This document shows positions 35,314-47,649 of a stretch of 64,000 bases of DNA, piece by piece. Under the pieces are notes generated by a model, which did no database searches, was not told the origin of the DNA, and worked only from the letters and a program-made list of their open reading frames with translations. The DNA lies in the NCBI GenBank assembly GCA_022315425.1, contig JAIUPT010000041.1, positions 1,116,001 through 1,180,000 on the forward strand, read 5' to 3'. The first letter of the stretch is position 1. Each line of letters opens with the position of its first letter. A program made the translations under genes and the position numbers. This DNA comes from Pseudevernia furfuracea. Lineage: Eukaryota; Ascomycota; Lecanoromycetes; Lecanorales; Parmeliaceae.

Positions 35314-35932
35314 ATTCCCACCGGCACCCACCCCAATCTAAACCCCCAGATTTCTCCCTCCATCCTTCTGGCACATATTCTCCCCCCGCCACCAACTTTC
35401 CAACCCTCCACCATTCTTACATATCTTCTCCTCTAACCACCATCATTGAGCGCTTCAACAAATATATTCTAAGTATTGAATATCCAGCCCAATTCATAAA
35501 TGACTCTGCCAAGCGAGTCTCAGGTGCAGACCCTCCACGGCAGGCAAGTGCTCGCTCGGCGCTTCCCGAGTGACTATAGTACTCTCTACACTCGATGCGA
35601 AAGTGCGTCTCCGATGTGCGGAGACCGTTCTAGGTTTCTCACGTCGAAACGATCAAGTGTGAAGTGACCAAGAAAAGGATCTTTTGCTACTTGAGAAATG
35701 GAACCGGGTTTCCGCTGGTCGTTACGACTAGACTTAAAGGTGGTCAATGATACTAGTTGTAGGCTTGTAAGCGTACGACCGCCTGCCCCACGCGATCTTT
35801 TCATGAAGCGTATGAACGTGACATACTAATGGTCCAGGTCATGTCTGAACGATGGCTAGATACTTCTTACAACTCCCAGCGGTCCACATCGAAGAACCAG
35901 GGAGTCTCTACGTGATCACATCAGATCTTAGA

Positions 35933-37225
35933 CTAGCAGTCAGAAGCGTCTAGGAAATCCCCACAATTCGCAAGGCACGATTCACCGTTGCTCGAAGTCA
36001 GACTTGTTCCAGGTGGGCATCGAGTGATACATTCTTGCTGCTGCGGGGAAGCTCCCGCGGGAGCAGACGTGGTGACAAGAGGCGCTGCCGCCGTAGTGCT
36101 GATTTGTGCAGCAGGAAGAAGGTTGGGCCCCGGGAAACCAGACATACCAGCCGCATCAATGGCGTTGAGGAGGGTATCTCTGATCACCTGGTGTCCCACC
36201 GGCGTCGGATGCATGACCCGAAAAGTCAGAGAGATATCCTTGACTAGTTGGGTCATTGCCCGCAGCAGCCATCAGTGCATTGATATAGTCGAAGTCGCTC
36301 GTGAACAGCCCGCTTGGTGTGGAGGTATTGGAAAAGGGCGCCTTCGTGGAAGCTGGCAACTGCTCGAAAAGTGCCGCAACGGCTGCGTCTTCTGTGATAT
36401 CCGAAAGAACCAGGTATGCGGATCTTGAGGATTTGGCTTTCTCCGATCTCAGAACCGATGGCCTTCGAATTGAGCGTCGTTGTCGATGTATCTCACATTT
36501 AGGTTTGATGGAAAGCTATCCACGGCAGCCTTCAGGGCGGCCTTCAAGGTTAAAAGCCAATTGACTAATTGCTGTGCAACGCTCTACTGTTGAAGGAACG
36601 CCGGCGGCGGAATTCCAATTCGGCTTCAGGTTCACAGTGTTGCATTGTGTTGTCTCTTGATCGAAGAATTGTGCGTACCCAGTAACGAAGTAAAAGAATT
36701 CCAGGACCAACCGAAGTTGCACGGCCTTTGTTAAGGGCTACCTAGATCACAGCCTTCGCACCGGAACTGAAGTCGTTTGAATCAATTATGCCCTGACTAT
36801 CTAAAAATTTGCTGGTCGCAACTAGCGGCGAACAGGCTGAGGTCGAGTATGCAAGCAAGGACCAGTGCCTGGATACCAACATCGTTGTCTCCCATTGTGA
36901 TTGTGGCAAGTTCTGGTGCTTGTTTCCAGGCTGGGCGTACCCTGAAGCGCCCATCGCTCATCGGCTGGTCCAGGATCTCTTCGTTCAGGATCTCTTGGAA
37001 GGTGTTGCCGCTGCACGCAACATGATTCCATACATGAGGATTGGTCTGAATGGAGCCGTCCCCTGATTGCAGTGTTGGTGGATCGGCTAAGGGGGATCGG
37101 AAGCATCCAAATATCTCCTCGTTGGGATTCTGGGGTCCAGCTCCGATTCCTGACGCATAGGAGTCGTCCATGGCTGTCCATTCTGTGATAGCTTGACCAT
37201 CGCGCTTTTGAGGTCCTTGTGGGGA
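35933..37225 (-). pseudogene. Broken GDSL/SGNH hydrolase gene
   Basis: Family blocks appear in order on the minus strand but in shifting frames. Near 37170, KRDGQAITEWTAMDDSYASG carries block I with GDSY changed to DDSY. Near 36880, ATITMGDNDVG carries block III (GxND) also altered. Near 36560-36470, AFNLEG then, in another frame, KAALKAAVDSFPSNLNVRYI and FEGHRF followed by a TGA. Then come DPHTWFF and, after another frame change near 36225, FRVMHPTPVGHQVIRD, the block V His region. The C-terminus is Cys-rich (ECITRCPPGTSLTSSNGESC), as in secreted members. At least two frame changes and an in-frame stop are present. The nearest intact relatives should be secreted fungal lipases/esterases of the SGNH type. 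Confidence 0.75.
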
Positions 37226-40200
37226 AATAGAGAAGCCTCACGAGGATAGCCATGGGAGGTTACCAGTATGGATGCAATGAGAAAGAGTATACGGAGATAA
37301 ATCTTGGGGTAACAGGTATGCGGACATCGCTTTCCATTTCAGGATTAACGCCCTCGACAGACTCAATATTCTTAACGAGGAGTAGACAAAACTTATGTGA
37401 GTGAGACATAGATGGAATCCCTTGGCAGAAACTTGCAATCTGCCCTGCTAATCCTTCCAGGGAGGGGCGTAGGTCAACAACGTGGACGGCGTATATATCG
37501 CGGCGGAAAACCTTGAAACACATGGCTTCATTGCGCCCAGCGAAGTCCAACGTCTCCATTTCTTTCTCTCCATCAGTAGCTAAGGTGAGGGTAGACGACC
37601 CTTTAGACCAAACCAAAACTAGGTGAAATGCAGACCTAGGGCGTCAAAATGGGGGCAGCTTCTACTGAAGGCTGAAATAACCACCCGAATCAAGCGTCCC
37701 TGGCAGCCGACGCCCCTTCTTGGATCTAGTCATGCCTGGGGCTGGCCTAGAGCGGGTTAAAGCATCACATACAAGAAGAACAACTTACCGGCCCTTATAT
37801 CAATGCTCGATTCGGGCGGACAGCTGGACAAGAATGCAGCCACAGACACGACAACAACTGTTTAGCCCAACGGCGTAATAAGACCAAACGAAATTTTCGC
37901 CTGGTAGTATCGCAGAGTCTGGAGACTCAATGCTTGGCAGTTGGCAAACAGAACTATTGACACTGCCTTCATGTCTCGCAGAGGTTCGGCAGGAAATCTG
38001 GTGATCTGTGAGGCAAGGTAACACGGCCCAGAAGCAACATGGCCCAGAAGGTCTTGGGGGCCAAAGAGCCCGATATGCATAAGCTGAAACATTGAAGTCC
38101 CGAATTTCTAGTCCGAGGTCTAATCGGTAGGAAGGCACATACCGTAATTGATGTTTTCGGGTGAGAAAACAGGAAGGGCGGTTGGCCGGGTCCTTGCATG
38201 AGCAGCCCGGTCCAGGTCTCCTGGTTGGCTTTTCTGTAGGATGACTTTCTTAAGATCGTGCGTGAGTATGCCACCAAGGCTGCGCAGAACATTTCAATTC
38301 CTATGAGTATGACTTCCAGAATCTAGCAGTGAAAATGGCATCGTTTCTCAATACATCTAGACCAGTCTTGTCTGGCTGACCTGTTCCATGAGTTTGACCA
38401 GATGAACACCGTTCAATCATCCTCAGATCGCCCTCACGAGGAACAGCTCAATGCACAATGGCGGTGCTGTCCCAGAAGACTCACAAGCGAGGTATAACAT
38501 TTTCGCAATAGACTCGTTGGACATGTATCCAAATCCATGCGTTATGCAAGTATCTACCTCCCTCTTCTTCGCATCTCACTCTGCTTATTCATAGCCCAAT
38601 CCGCCATCAACTGACAAGGGTTTTTGCGTGACAAGAGGTTCCTACTACGGTGTCGAATCTCGGGCAGTTTCAAACAAAAATCTACAGCTGCACATCTATC
38701 TTTCAACACAACGACACATTTTGACGAGAGCCGAAAGAGCCACGTGCAAGGCGAAGACGACGTCATGCGCTGGGCAGATGTTGTCCAGAATCGTACATTG
38801 CAGTCCGAGCCGAGGAAGGGGGAAGGCTGTCATATTTACTTCGACTACCCTGCTCCAGGGCTGGATTTCCGAGGTATCATCTTTCGGTGCAGAATGCTGC
38901 GGTCGAGACCGACGTCCTGTGTCTGATGCAGGCCAATGATACCGTCAATGTGGGTGTTACGGCGGGTCAAGGTACCGCATTTGAGTTGTTCATTATTTCG
39001 GAACATTTTGTCAACCGCATTGGCACAGCATGCGAGTATATGATTGATCATATGAATACCCACACTCCCCACACTTGTCTTGCCATTCAGGCTGTAAGTC
39101 ATAGGGCCATGACTTTACTCAGGGGTGTAATGTTACGAGTGTCTCTGTGACAGTGTGACAGAGTATGTGACGCCAAGTCGCCGGTTCCTTGTTCCTATTC
39201 GGGACTAGTATGGCTTGGCATTCGAGACACATCATGAAGATAATTTTCCTTGGCTTTGAATCGTGATCATATGTATTATCAAACCCAAGGTAATGTACAT
39301 TTACTAATTCAGTTTACACCGATAACCGGTCCCGGTCTTGCACACCTCGATCCCACCTTTTTCCTTCCGGACGAGCTAATAAACTTGTTTAGTGCTTACT
39401 CAGATGCGCGGCGAGGGCGAAGCGGTTTATCTATTCCTATCAATACGGTACGTTGAGAATTTTCAAGCATTTGAGTTCAAGGTAACGGGGCGCAAGAAAA
39501 GACATATGCTTCGGACCATCAAGAAAGATGCCCAGAGACTCCAATGACGGTCAACTTTGCAATCACCAACTGTTTTACATTTTCATCATATCACATCGAT
39601 TGTCCAATTTGTTGGTCAAGCTACTGGCTTGTGGCACTGGCCGCGGCTCGGAGTAATTCAGGTCTATCACTTGGCGTTGGTGAGTATTTGCGGCGCCAGG
39701 AAGACTAAGATGTGACTCCCGAGTCAGACGGATCACTATGAGTACGGGCCACAGGCCGGTATCGGGTGGCTCGACGGGGAGAGTCTCAACTGAGTTTGCG
39801 TATATATTCTGGAGTATGACTGCCGGTATATCTTTCATCCCTTCTCTATGTTCATTATGCAATGCAGTCGCTACGTAGCCATAACCTTCTGTTGATAGTT
39901 TAGCACTCTTAGGTACTTGGCATAGAGTAGCAGCCGATCTTCTCGCCCTAATCTAGTGGGAATATCTAAACAACAAGCTTGGCCCCCAAGATACGCTAAA
40001 ACTATTTTGGGGCCAGTTTGGTCTCAATGGTCGGAGACCTAATTCCAAAGTGTTTCTATGCTAGTGCAGGTACCTCACACTATTTCCCCCTTTTTTCCCT
40101 ATCGATAAAGAACGCTGACCACACGATGTTAAGCGACTATAAGCGAGGTGACTTTGACTTTTGAGTAAGCAGAATGGCCAACTTGACCACAGTGGTTGGC

Positions 40201-40790
40201 ATTTGGCAACACCGTCTCTCAGTATTCGCATTGCCTTTACTAAAGTGAAGCAACACATGCTTGCGCTAACCTTTACACTTCAAGTGTCTCTTCCAGCTGC
40301 CGTAGGCGCAGTACCTCATCGTTTGTTTCAGTTAGTACCTTGTTTACTCTCCTTGTTGCAATCTTGCTGAAGGTGAAGATTGCACACAATATTTCTGTGG
40401 GCTGATCTTTCTAACCTCATATGATTTTCTAATGGGCGCAAAACGACCTCCCATTTCCGCACAAGTTTTTATCTTAACGTTACGCATCTCATTTCAGAGG
40501 AGCAGAATACTGTGATTTACAACAGTATAGAATGCCAAAGTGTAAAATGCATTGTATTTGCCCTGAAACTTTGACCCTGCCTATCGTTTGGAGGTATTTG
40601 ACACTACTTCGGTCCTTGAATATGCAACACCGAAACTCGTGTGGCTAAGCAGAAATTGGCAGACTATTGCAAATTCGTTACTGTTGCATCCTCCTAGCGC
40701 TACCGTCATCTACAACAGCAACTCTAGCACGTCCGAGTATCAGGGTTTTGTCTCTTTATCTCTGGTCGTCGAAAGGTCATGGCTGATGAG
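37226..40790. other. Gene-poor stretch, 3.6 kb
   Basis: Open frames reach at most 118 codons (minus 37260-37616) and show no family I know. I find no mobile-element ends or simple repeats. The last part leads into the promoter of the secreted gene. Confidence 0.45.
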
Positions 40791-40798
40791 TATAAATA
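40791..40798 (+). promoter_or_regulatory. TATA box (TATAAATA) of secreted protein gene
   Basis: A clean TATAAATA lies 142 bp before the start codon, followed by a C/T-rich leader. Position and leader fit a regulated, possibly strong promoter. Confidence 0.65.
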
Positions 40799-40939
40799 GG
40801 GACCTGTATTCTTCTTTCTGGTCGGCGTTATCAAAAACTTCAGAACATCCATCATCTCTTCAGCTCCTAACCACACCTTTCTTGCAATTCCTACTTTTCA
40901 GTCCTGGCAATTTGTAGAGCAGCCTCTGTCCTTCGAATT

Positions 40940-42013
40940 ATGTTTACAACTCTTGTCTGGTTAGCAGCCCTTGCCCCAGAACTCTCTCGGGCCTCGCCAA
41001 TAGCTACTCTTGGAGACTCAGCTGGCCTGGAGAAGCGCATAGGGAATGTTGGCAGCTTCGCAAACTATTTTCCCGACTGCTCGAACGATCCCAGCAATGC
41101 CGCCGGTACCAGCCAATACAAAGATGGGGACGGAGTCTACGTTGCGTCCTCTTGTGATAACGGTCTGACCACCCTCGCAGTTAGCCGATTTCACTGCTGG
41201 TAATGTTCTCATACTCTCTATTGGTCGAGTACCAGCTAACTTTTCGACCAGGACCGACCTATACGTTGTAAATTACCAGGCTTCGTACTCCAATTGGCAA
41301 AACTCAGGTACTGGCAAAGCTGCTCGCTTCTAAAGAATCACAAAAATGGCTGACAACACTTTAGGCCAAGTTATCGACTGCGCCACTACAAGCTCCTGCA
41401 GCGAGGTCAACATCAATTTGAATTCAACATGTGCTACCGATGCCACAACTTGGGACAACAACTTCGGAGGAAAGGTCGAGGCGCAGATTCCTCTCTGGTT
41501 CAACAAAGACGCTTCAGCTACGACTTCTTTGACCTACGACCACAGCTTTGGCGGCGCAAAAGACGTTCAGATATGTACCTCCAATTCTGACACAGGGTAT
41601 GTGGCGAAGTCGGAGTGCAATCATCATACATGACAGCTGACATACATCAGCACCTGCACCTGGACCGATAAAGCCTGCCACGCTATCTGGAGTGCACAGA
41701 GAAACATACAGGTGAACGGCTATCTACGCAGGTCTTGCAACAGCCCTCGCAGCGGTAAGCTTTACCTCCACATTCAAGCCCAGCGCGTGTGCATGCCGCG
41801 TAGTTCTAGATTGCTGACTTTGCTGCCTCAGGAACCAACGTACCCAACTCATCACAACGCTCTGACGGCTATTATACTGTTGGAATGCAGGATATCGATT
41901 TCCAGGTTCCTGATAACCGTATCGTTGGGTGTGCTGCCGACTGTGGTGATACGAGTTACCCCGACCCTACTCCAGGGAGTGACCCCGTCACACCTATTCC
42001 TTCCGGGACTTGA
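40940..42013 (+). CDS. Secreted cysteine-containing protein with Kex2-like site (family not recognised)
   Basis: Exons 40940-41199, 41252-41307, 41365-41596, 41651-41754, 41832-42013; 277 residues, all junctions canonical and in phase. Residues 1-18 form a signal peptide (MFTTLVWLAALAPELSRA). A short pro-region ends in EKR (31-33), a likely Kex2 cleavage site. The mature part has paired Cys and alternating polar/hydrophobic strands (VEAQIPLWFNKDASATTSLT), suggesting a beta-rich fold, and ends in an acidic Pro/Thr tail. Later exons add GTCTWTDKACHAIWSAQ and YYTVGMQDIDFQVPDNRIVG. Five exons for a small secreted protein and no known domain make it an orphan. An effector, adhesion or cell-wall role is possible but unproven. 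It is flanked by long gene-poor DNA. Confidence 0.82.
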
Positions 42014-43841
42014 GGTTATACAACATGAGCGCGGTGGGACTGTCAGAGGCCAAAGCAGCAGGGCGTGATTTGTTGGCGATATTCCGAGGGGTGGTACATC
42101 TTACTGAGACTAGTGTGAGTGCAGGGTGGTTTGTGTAGATATGCATGTACCAGTACGGTCATACTTTTTCGCGTTAACAGAGTTACATCGATTACATCAT
42201 TTCCCTATTTCTCCCTCTTCATCCTTCAAATACCCGGACGCGCCAGTTTTAAACAGTTGATACAGAGTTCAAGCCACCTGCAGCGCGCGCGCTCCCCAAC
42301 GCAGCCTTGGGCTGTCAGCTCGTCGATTCACCAATCAGTAAAACGACTCGAACTAATCACCACTAACCGCACCCGTCTGAACCATCCACAATTCCCCCCA
42401 ATGAACCACCATCCTCCTGGAACAGGTCAAGGACACAGATAATATTCTACCGAGTACAACAGACACCCCTCTCCTCCAACCCCAAGGATTCCTTCAGTGC
42501 TTCAACCTCCCATTCCGCTATTCCCCGGGTCGCGTTCTCCCAAAGAGAGATTGTTCCCTCCCCCCAAACAACAACCTCATGGAACAAACAGCCCCAGCTG
42601 TGTCTTCTAATTCAGTTTTCCCAAGCTTCTCTCCAGGCTCTCTGTGTGTGTGTTTACATTATTGGGGTCCTTGATTCCTCCTACCTTACTCTCTCCTTCT
42701 CATAATCATTGGAACACGCTTTACTCCAAGTTCAAGACAGTCGGTCTTCCGTAACAACAAAAATAGACAACACATAGTGTTGGTATTAAACAAACGTTGC
42801 ACAGCTTTCCGTTCGCTTTGAGGGGGGGAAAGAGGTTTGATGCTCGCGCACACTATCATGTTTCGAGGCTATCGGACCGTGAGAGCCATCTTTGTGGGGG
42901 GGGGGGGGGGGGAATTATTTTCGTACGACTGACGGCTTTGAGAACGGGATATCGTCGTTATTTGGCGGGAATCTCTGTGAACCATGTTATTCTCGAACGT
43001 TACGAACTTCAGGGAAATCATGGAACCGCTATTATTTTCAGGGTAAGATGCTCATCACCGCTTGTCACAATTTTTTTGAGCTCCGGGGAACCGTAAAAAT
43101 CGCTATCATCGTAGGGTCAGATTCCCAAAACTATCTGTCTTGTTCTTGCGCATGATGAAGCGCAAGCAATATTAACCTCGCCAGCGTTCCCGAGGTAAGA
43201 TGCTCGTGCATTCGAGCAGTCCTGGAGAAGGTGAAGAGATCGTTATGCAACGAGGACTGAGACGGCGGACAAAGAAATTATGAGACACGGATCCAGAAAC
43301 CTGCCTACATACCCGAAAGCCCAGGGTTTCAGTGTACTGACAAAGATGGTTGTCGTTTGAGTCAATGGGACAATAATGGTCTGGCAATACGATGAGTGGT
43401 CAGGGTGGGATCTGCTTTATCGTGGGTGGCCAACGTCTGACTTTTGTGATAAGAGTGGATCGGTTCATCCGCGATAGCATCGCTGATTGGTACTCGTGGC
43501 CGAAAGCTCCATAGAGGGGCTTAACTGAGGAGTAATTACGCATACGGACCGGAGAACCTCGAGTTATCGCCCTCGGGCGGAGGGGTTCTGCACTGAGAAC
43601 TTAGGAGTAATTGTACATTGCTTTCTAGTAACTCAAAACGAAAGAACGCAAAAAAACGCTCAAATGGTCAGGCTTGCTGCACGGTGGCGAAAACGAGACA
43701 CGATATGCATGTGGCCGGGAGGAGTGAAAAAAGTCGGTCCATTGTACCAAAACTCAGAGAAAGAGCTTTTCAGAGTCGACTTGACGAGAGACCAGGACAG
43801 GAAACAAAGGAACGATGAGACATCGATACACAGGTTCGGCT
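42014..43841. other. Gene-free intergenic stretch
   Basis: Contains a G17 run (42896-42912). GGTAAGATGCTC occurs twice (43043 and 43195). No supported gene. Confidence 0.5.
42896..42912. repeat. G17 homopolymer run
   Basis: Seventeen consecutive G on the plus strand in intergenic DNA. Confidence 0.95.
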
Positions 43842-43848
43842 TATAAAA
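43842..43848 (+). promoter_or_regulatory. TATA box (TATAAAA) of the 98-residue repeat protein
   Basis: TATAAAA lies 233 bp before the start codon. The sequence after it is C/A-rich with few G, as in fungal 5' leaders. Confidence 0.55.
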
Positions 43849-44074
43849 CGGACCAGATTCGCTTCTCTTCTCGCACATCCTCATCAATCACTTCAATCCA
43901 GAACGTCCCAAAAGAGATTCTTCCCCAAAAACAGACTCTGCAACAAGGCCATCCCAAGCACAAACAGAAGACCCGGCATCAAACGACACAGCCATCCTCC
44001 GTCCTCCTTTCGTCTCATCTCTCCCGAACATCTTTCCAGAACCTCACTCCTGAGTCGCAAATCTTCTCGATACC

Positions 44075-44371
44075 ATGTCCAAACAACACGCGACCGCCGT
44101 TCCCGCCGTGGTCAACACACCTCAGCCGCGGTGCTCGGAAAGAGCGCGCAGGGCGACCAAGCGCTTTGAGGAGGGATGGTTTGGCGCACGTCTTCCGAGC
44201 CTGAGCTTAGCGCTCGGTTTTGGTCCCCCTGAGCCACGGCATTCGGAGAGAGAGCGCAAAGCTACACAGCGCTTCGCGGAGGGATGGTTTGGCGACCGCC
44301 TGCCGAAACTGAGCTCGGCGCTCGGTGTGGCCGAGGCTGAGGGGCGGGATGGTTTGAGAAGGGGAAGATAG
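44075..44371 (+). CDS. 98-residue protein made of a tandem 36-residue duplication
   Basis: Single exon. Residues 16-50 and 52-86 are two copies of one unit: each has P-x-P-R-x-S-E-R, then AT-[KQ]-RF-x-EGWFG-x-RLP and S-x-ALG. The strictly shared core is EGWFG. The copies differ at many codons, including silent sites, so selection on the protein is plausible and the duplication is not recent. The protein is strongly basic, without a signal peptide or membrane helix. The SERxRKATQRF text recalls short Arg-rich peptide linkers, but I know no family. A TATA box and C/A-rich leader upstream support expression. It stands alone between gene-poor regions. Confidence 0.6.
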   Translation: MSKQHATAVPAVVNTPQPRCSERARRATKRFEEGWFGARLPSLSLALGFGPPEPRHSERERKATQRFAEGWFGDRLPKLSSALGVAEAEGRDGLRRGR

Positions 44372-45410
44372 CATGTTTGAGATTCTGCGAAATGTTCTGT
44401 TTTTGTTTTTGGTCATGTACGCACCGCGCGGAGTCGGGTCGTTGATTGTTTGGAGTAGCTTTCAAGGCCAGGATGGCGACTGTTGATCGGATATCACACC
44501 ACATGAAGGTGTAATTTGATTGTCATCCGGAAAACATGTATGAGTTCCCTTGCTAGAATGAGGGGACTTTTGATACGAGACGGAATGAGTTTAGCACCAG
44601 CTTACGGTTTTTGCCCTGAGCTTCAATGTTTCTGGGGCCTGATGAAATGTCGTCTTATACTCTATCCAATCTTATCATTAGTCAGACCACAGGCTGGAGC
44701 TTCCTGTTCTGGAGCCCAAAAAATGTCACCCGGATCCCGCTTTTAATGGCGACGCATTGCCAACCAATCGCAGACGCGGCCACCCATGATGGGGCCGGCT
44801 GTCCTCTCCTTATCTCTCTCTCTCTCTCTCTCTTTTCTCTTTTTTCTCTTTCTTTTCGTTTTTGCTCATAAAATGGGATATCAATAGAAAGGCAGCAGCA
44901 GTGTTTCAGAACCGTGGCTCGAAAACACTCCTGGGAATCCGAGATTCACGGAGAGTACCATCATCCACATTTCCTTTGAAAGTCCTCATCAGGATTCAGG
45001 AAGTGATGAGCTCGCAATTTTAAGCTTCAAGTCGCTACGGCTGTAATTTGCTACCCCACGAGGGGATATGTTAGCTCTTGCTGCTCCTTTGCTTCTCGTG
45101 GTACCTCAGCTGCAATTTCTGCCGCTTGTTTCTTGCCATGTGTTACCATTCCTCGCAAGTATTCCATCAGCCCATCCCATCGTGTCATTCCAGGCCGAAC
45201 AATGAGGGGGCGAGTTTCTGTACAATCAAGGAGTGCCTGGTCACTAGAGCAGCTGAATCCTCTTCAACCTACCTTCCTTGCTTGACCACTTCCGTATGAA
45301 GCAGCTCTGCTCTTGCTCTAGTGGTACCGAATACGTTCATGTACTCTTGCTCATTTCCAAGGGGCTCGTCGATGTGTGCTCCGTCATCTAACAGTCGTAT
45401 TATCACATGT
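44372..45410. other. Gene-free stretch with CT repeat
   Basis: A (CT)n tract with poly-T/C follows at about 44811-44862. No supported gene. Confidence 0.5.
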
Positions 45411-47649
45411 TCATGCAAGCTCATGAGATTGCGAAGGCCCACTAGTCTTGACGAGCTTGTGGCCAAGAACATCAAGGCTGAGATACGTGACAGCGATGCT
45501 ACCCAAGTTGACATCAGCTCGCGATGAGTCTATATGGTAGTCCCGAACATCCAAATCTGTAGGCTCGGATAGAAGATGCCGCTTGACACTTGAGTGGGCG
45601 AAGTGGACAGTTGAAAGCTCTTCGTCGACAACAAGAAAGCTACCACAGGATTCCAATGACCACAGGATTCCAATGACATCAGTATATCGTTGACCAACTT
45701 GCTTTTGTTTCACGCGGTATCTCCAGTTGTGATGCTGATTGCTTCTCCAAATTAGTCCAACATCAGTGGTCGCTGGGGTGCTGCTACTATGTGACAAATC
45801 TTCCTGCCACGGCTTGGGTCGGCAAAGGTCGAGTGCTGCAGCTGACAAAGAATTGGTCTGAATGTCACCGATAGGCCCTTTAGTAGGTCTTTAAAGCTCC
45901 TAAGTATGTCATGATCTGTGTTCTGGGCGCAGATCGAATCAATCTGGAAAGCTACCCACAGGAACCTGAATACGGATGAGTGTGATGCAAGCAGGGCAAA
46001 ACGAACTGGGGATATCACAAACATTTCCTGGGCTCCTGCTTTTAACGCGTTTTTGATCTTGAGAACGATATTCGGTTCGCGGAGCCTGAGGCTGTCACTC
46101 TCTAGCGCGTCCTCGAGCGCGAAAATCTAAGGATCTCGAGATTTCGGGACCATTGTTTGAACGCGACATAGGTATCTGGAAATCAGGTCGAAGTTGCTCA
46201 GAGACTCTTGAGGCAAACTCGGATCGACCAGTCCAGAACAGCTTGATGTATGCCTGGATGAACTCAATAGAGATTGAACCGATTCAACGAGCGCCTTAAC
46301 TTAGCATTCGTCCAGCCCATCGAGCACCATAACGTGGTATTTGTGCCGGGGGAGTAAAAGCAGCATGTTTGACAAGATCTGCTCATTTTCGAGAGTGGTG
46401 TCTCCAATACCGAGGTCCATCTTGTTGAACTCGGAGGTGTCAGTTGGCACATTTTCAAACAGTTGTCGGGCTAAGTTTCCAACGACTTCACGCGCTTTCA
46501 AGGACCCGGCGTCGTCGGATTTACAAAAGAAGTAGCCAAGTGAGAAGCCCAAAGGCTTGTTCAGGATGAGATTCTCAACCACATTCGCGCACAGTACAGC
46601 CTTCCCAGCTCCTACGATTCCCGAACATAGCAATGTCGAGGGGGAATTCTCCGATCTCCACTGTTGAAACTCCTCACATTTGAAAATCCACGTTGATGCC
46701 CCCTTCTTGCGTGCTTGATTCAACGAGGTCTCAACTTTATATGTGGAACATATATTAAGATATCGAGATCTTACTATGCCTTCCCTCCACTTTCTAGCTT
46801 GTCCCAATTCGGTCACTACCTCTCTCCGAAAGACAGCCCTAGTGGTCCGAAACAATGAGTTTTCCTTTCGCTCACGAGCTCCCTCGATGGAGTCGAGATT
46901 CTGCTGGTGTTCTGATGCCAGCGAGACCTCCTGTTTTACCACCGTACCCAGCCTCACTGGATCTTTTTGGAAAGTAACAAACTCGTCGTCGAAAGGCTTG
47001 CGTAAAGCGCAGGCAATCTGTTTGATGACGGGCTTCTTCACAAACAGAACTATTCTCGTACAGAGGTTGACGACGACGGAATAGTAATTGCAGAGCTCTT
47101 GCAGGAGACTCGAGGACGTGGGGTAAGGAAGCGCGTATCTCTCAAATCGAGGTGAGCTTAGGCCCAGCTTCATCAACCATGTCGACAGCGAGTCGAAATA
47201 GGGTTCAAAGGCTGATGCAGCCTATGGGTTAAATGCTTCAGAGAAACTTGGGCTCACTGAGAAAAAGAAGAAATTTGTAGGCCGTGAGAGATAAAGAGAC
47301 ATAAGTTGCCCATCAAGAGAACTCCTTCCTGAACAGATGTCTTCACAGCTCCCCAAACCGCCCCGGCAATTGGATTCCCTGAACTACTAATTATGACATC
47401 CACGATGGCCGAGAAGCCTTTAATGGAGTTCAGAAAAGAAGTAAATCGAGCTTCGCATCGTCGAGCCTTGCGACCAGGGCTTTGGCGATCGAATTCGCAC
47501 GTGAGAGCCATCACAGCAGTAGGAGCTGGCGGAGCACTTTTGTAAGACTGCCTTCGTTCGGCTGATAAAGTGGCTTCATAGTCGCTGAGCGCCTGGGATA
47601 ATTTGATCTCGGGCCTCAGTGGGGCGGCCTTTGCTGTTGCCAGCGCCAT
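45411..47649 (-). pseudogene. Decayed NACHT (NLR-like STAND) protein gene
   Basis: The N-terminal part (from 47649, MALATAKAAPLRPEIKLSQA) reads through a helical region typical of fungal NACHT proteins (VDVIISSSGNPIAGAVWGAV) and, across a small intron near 47180-47250, into FEPYFDSLSTWLMKLGLSSP. The NACHT core follows: LLCSGIVGAGKAVLCANVVE, in which the P-loop ends GKA instead of GK[ST], then LGYFFCKSDD and VMVLDGLDEC (Walker B). A TAA directly after DEC interrupts it, and another stop (TAG near 46129) follows. The frame then resumes with FRFLWVAFQIDSICAQNTD, HSTFADPSRGRKICHIVAAP and, further on, VVDEELSTVHFAHSSVKRHL, the usual post-NACHT block. Ankyrin repeats normally found after this are absent. 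Such proteins act in fungal non-self recognition. Confidence 0.8.
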
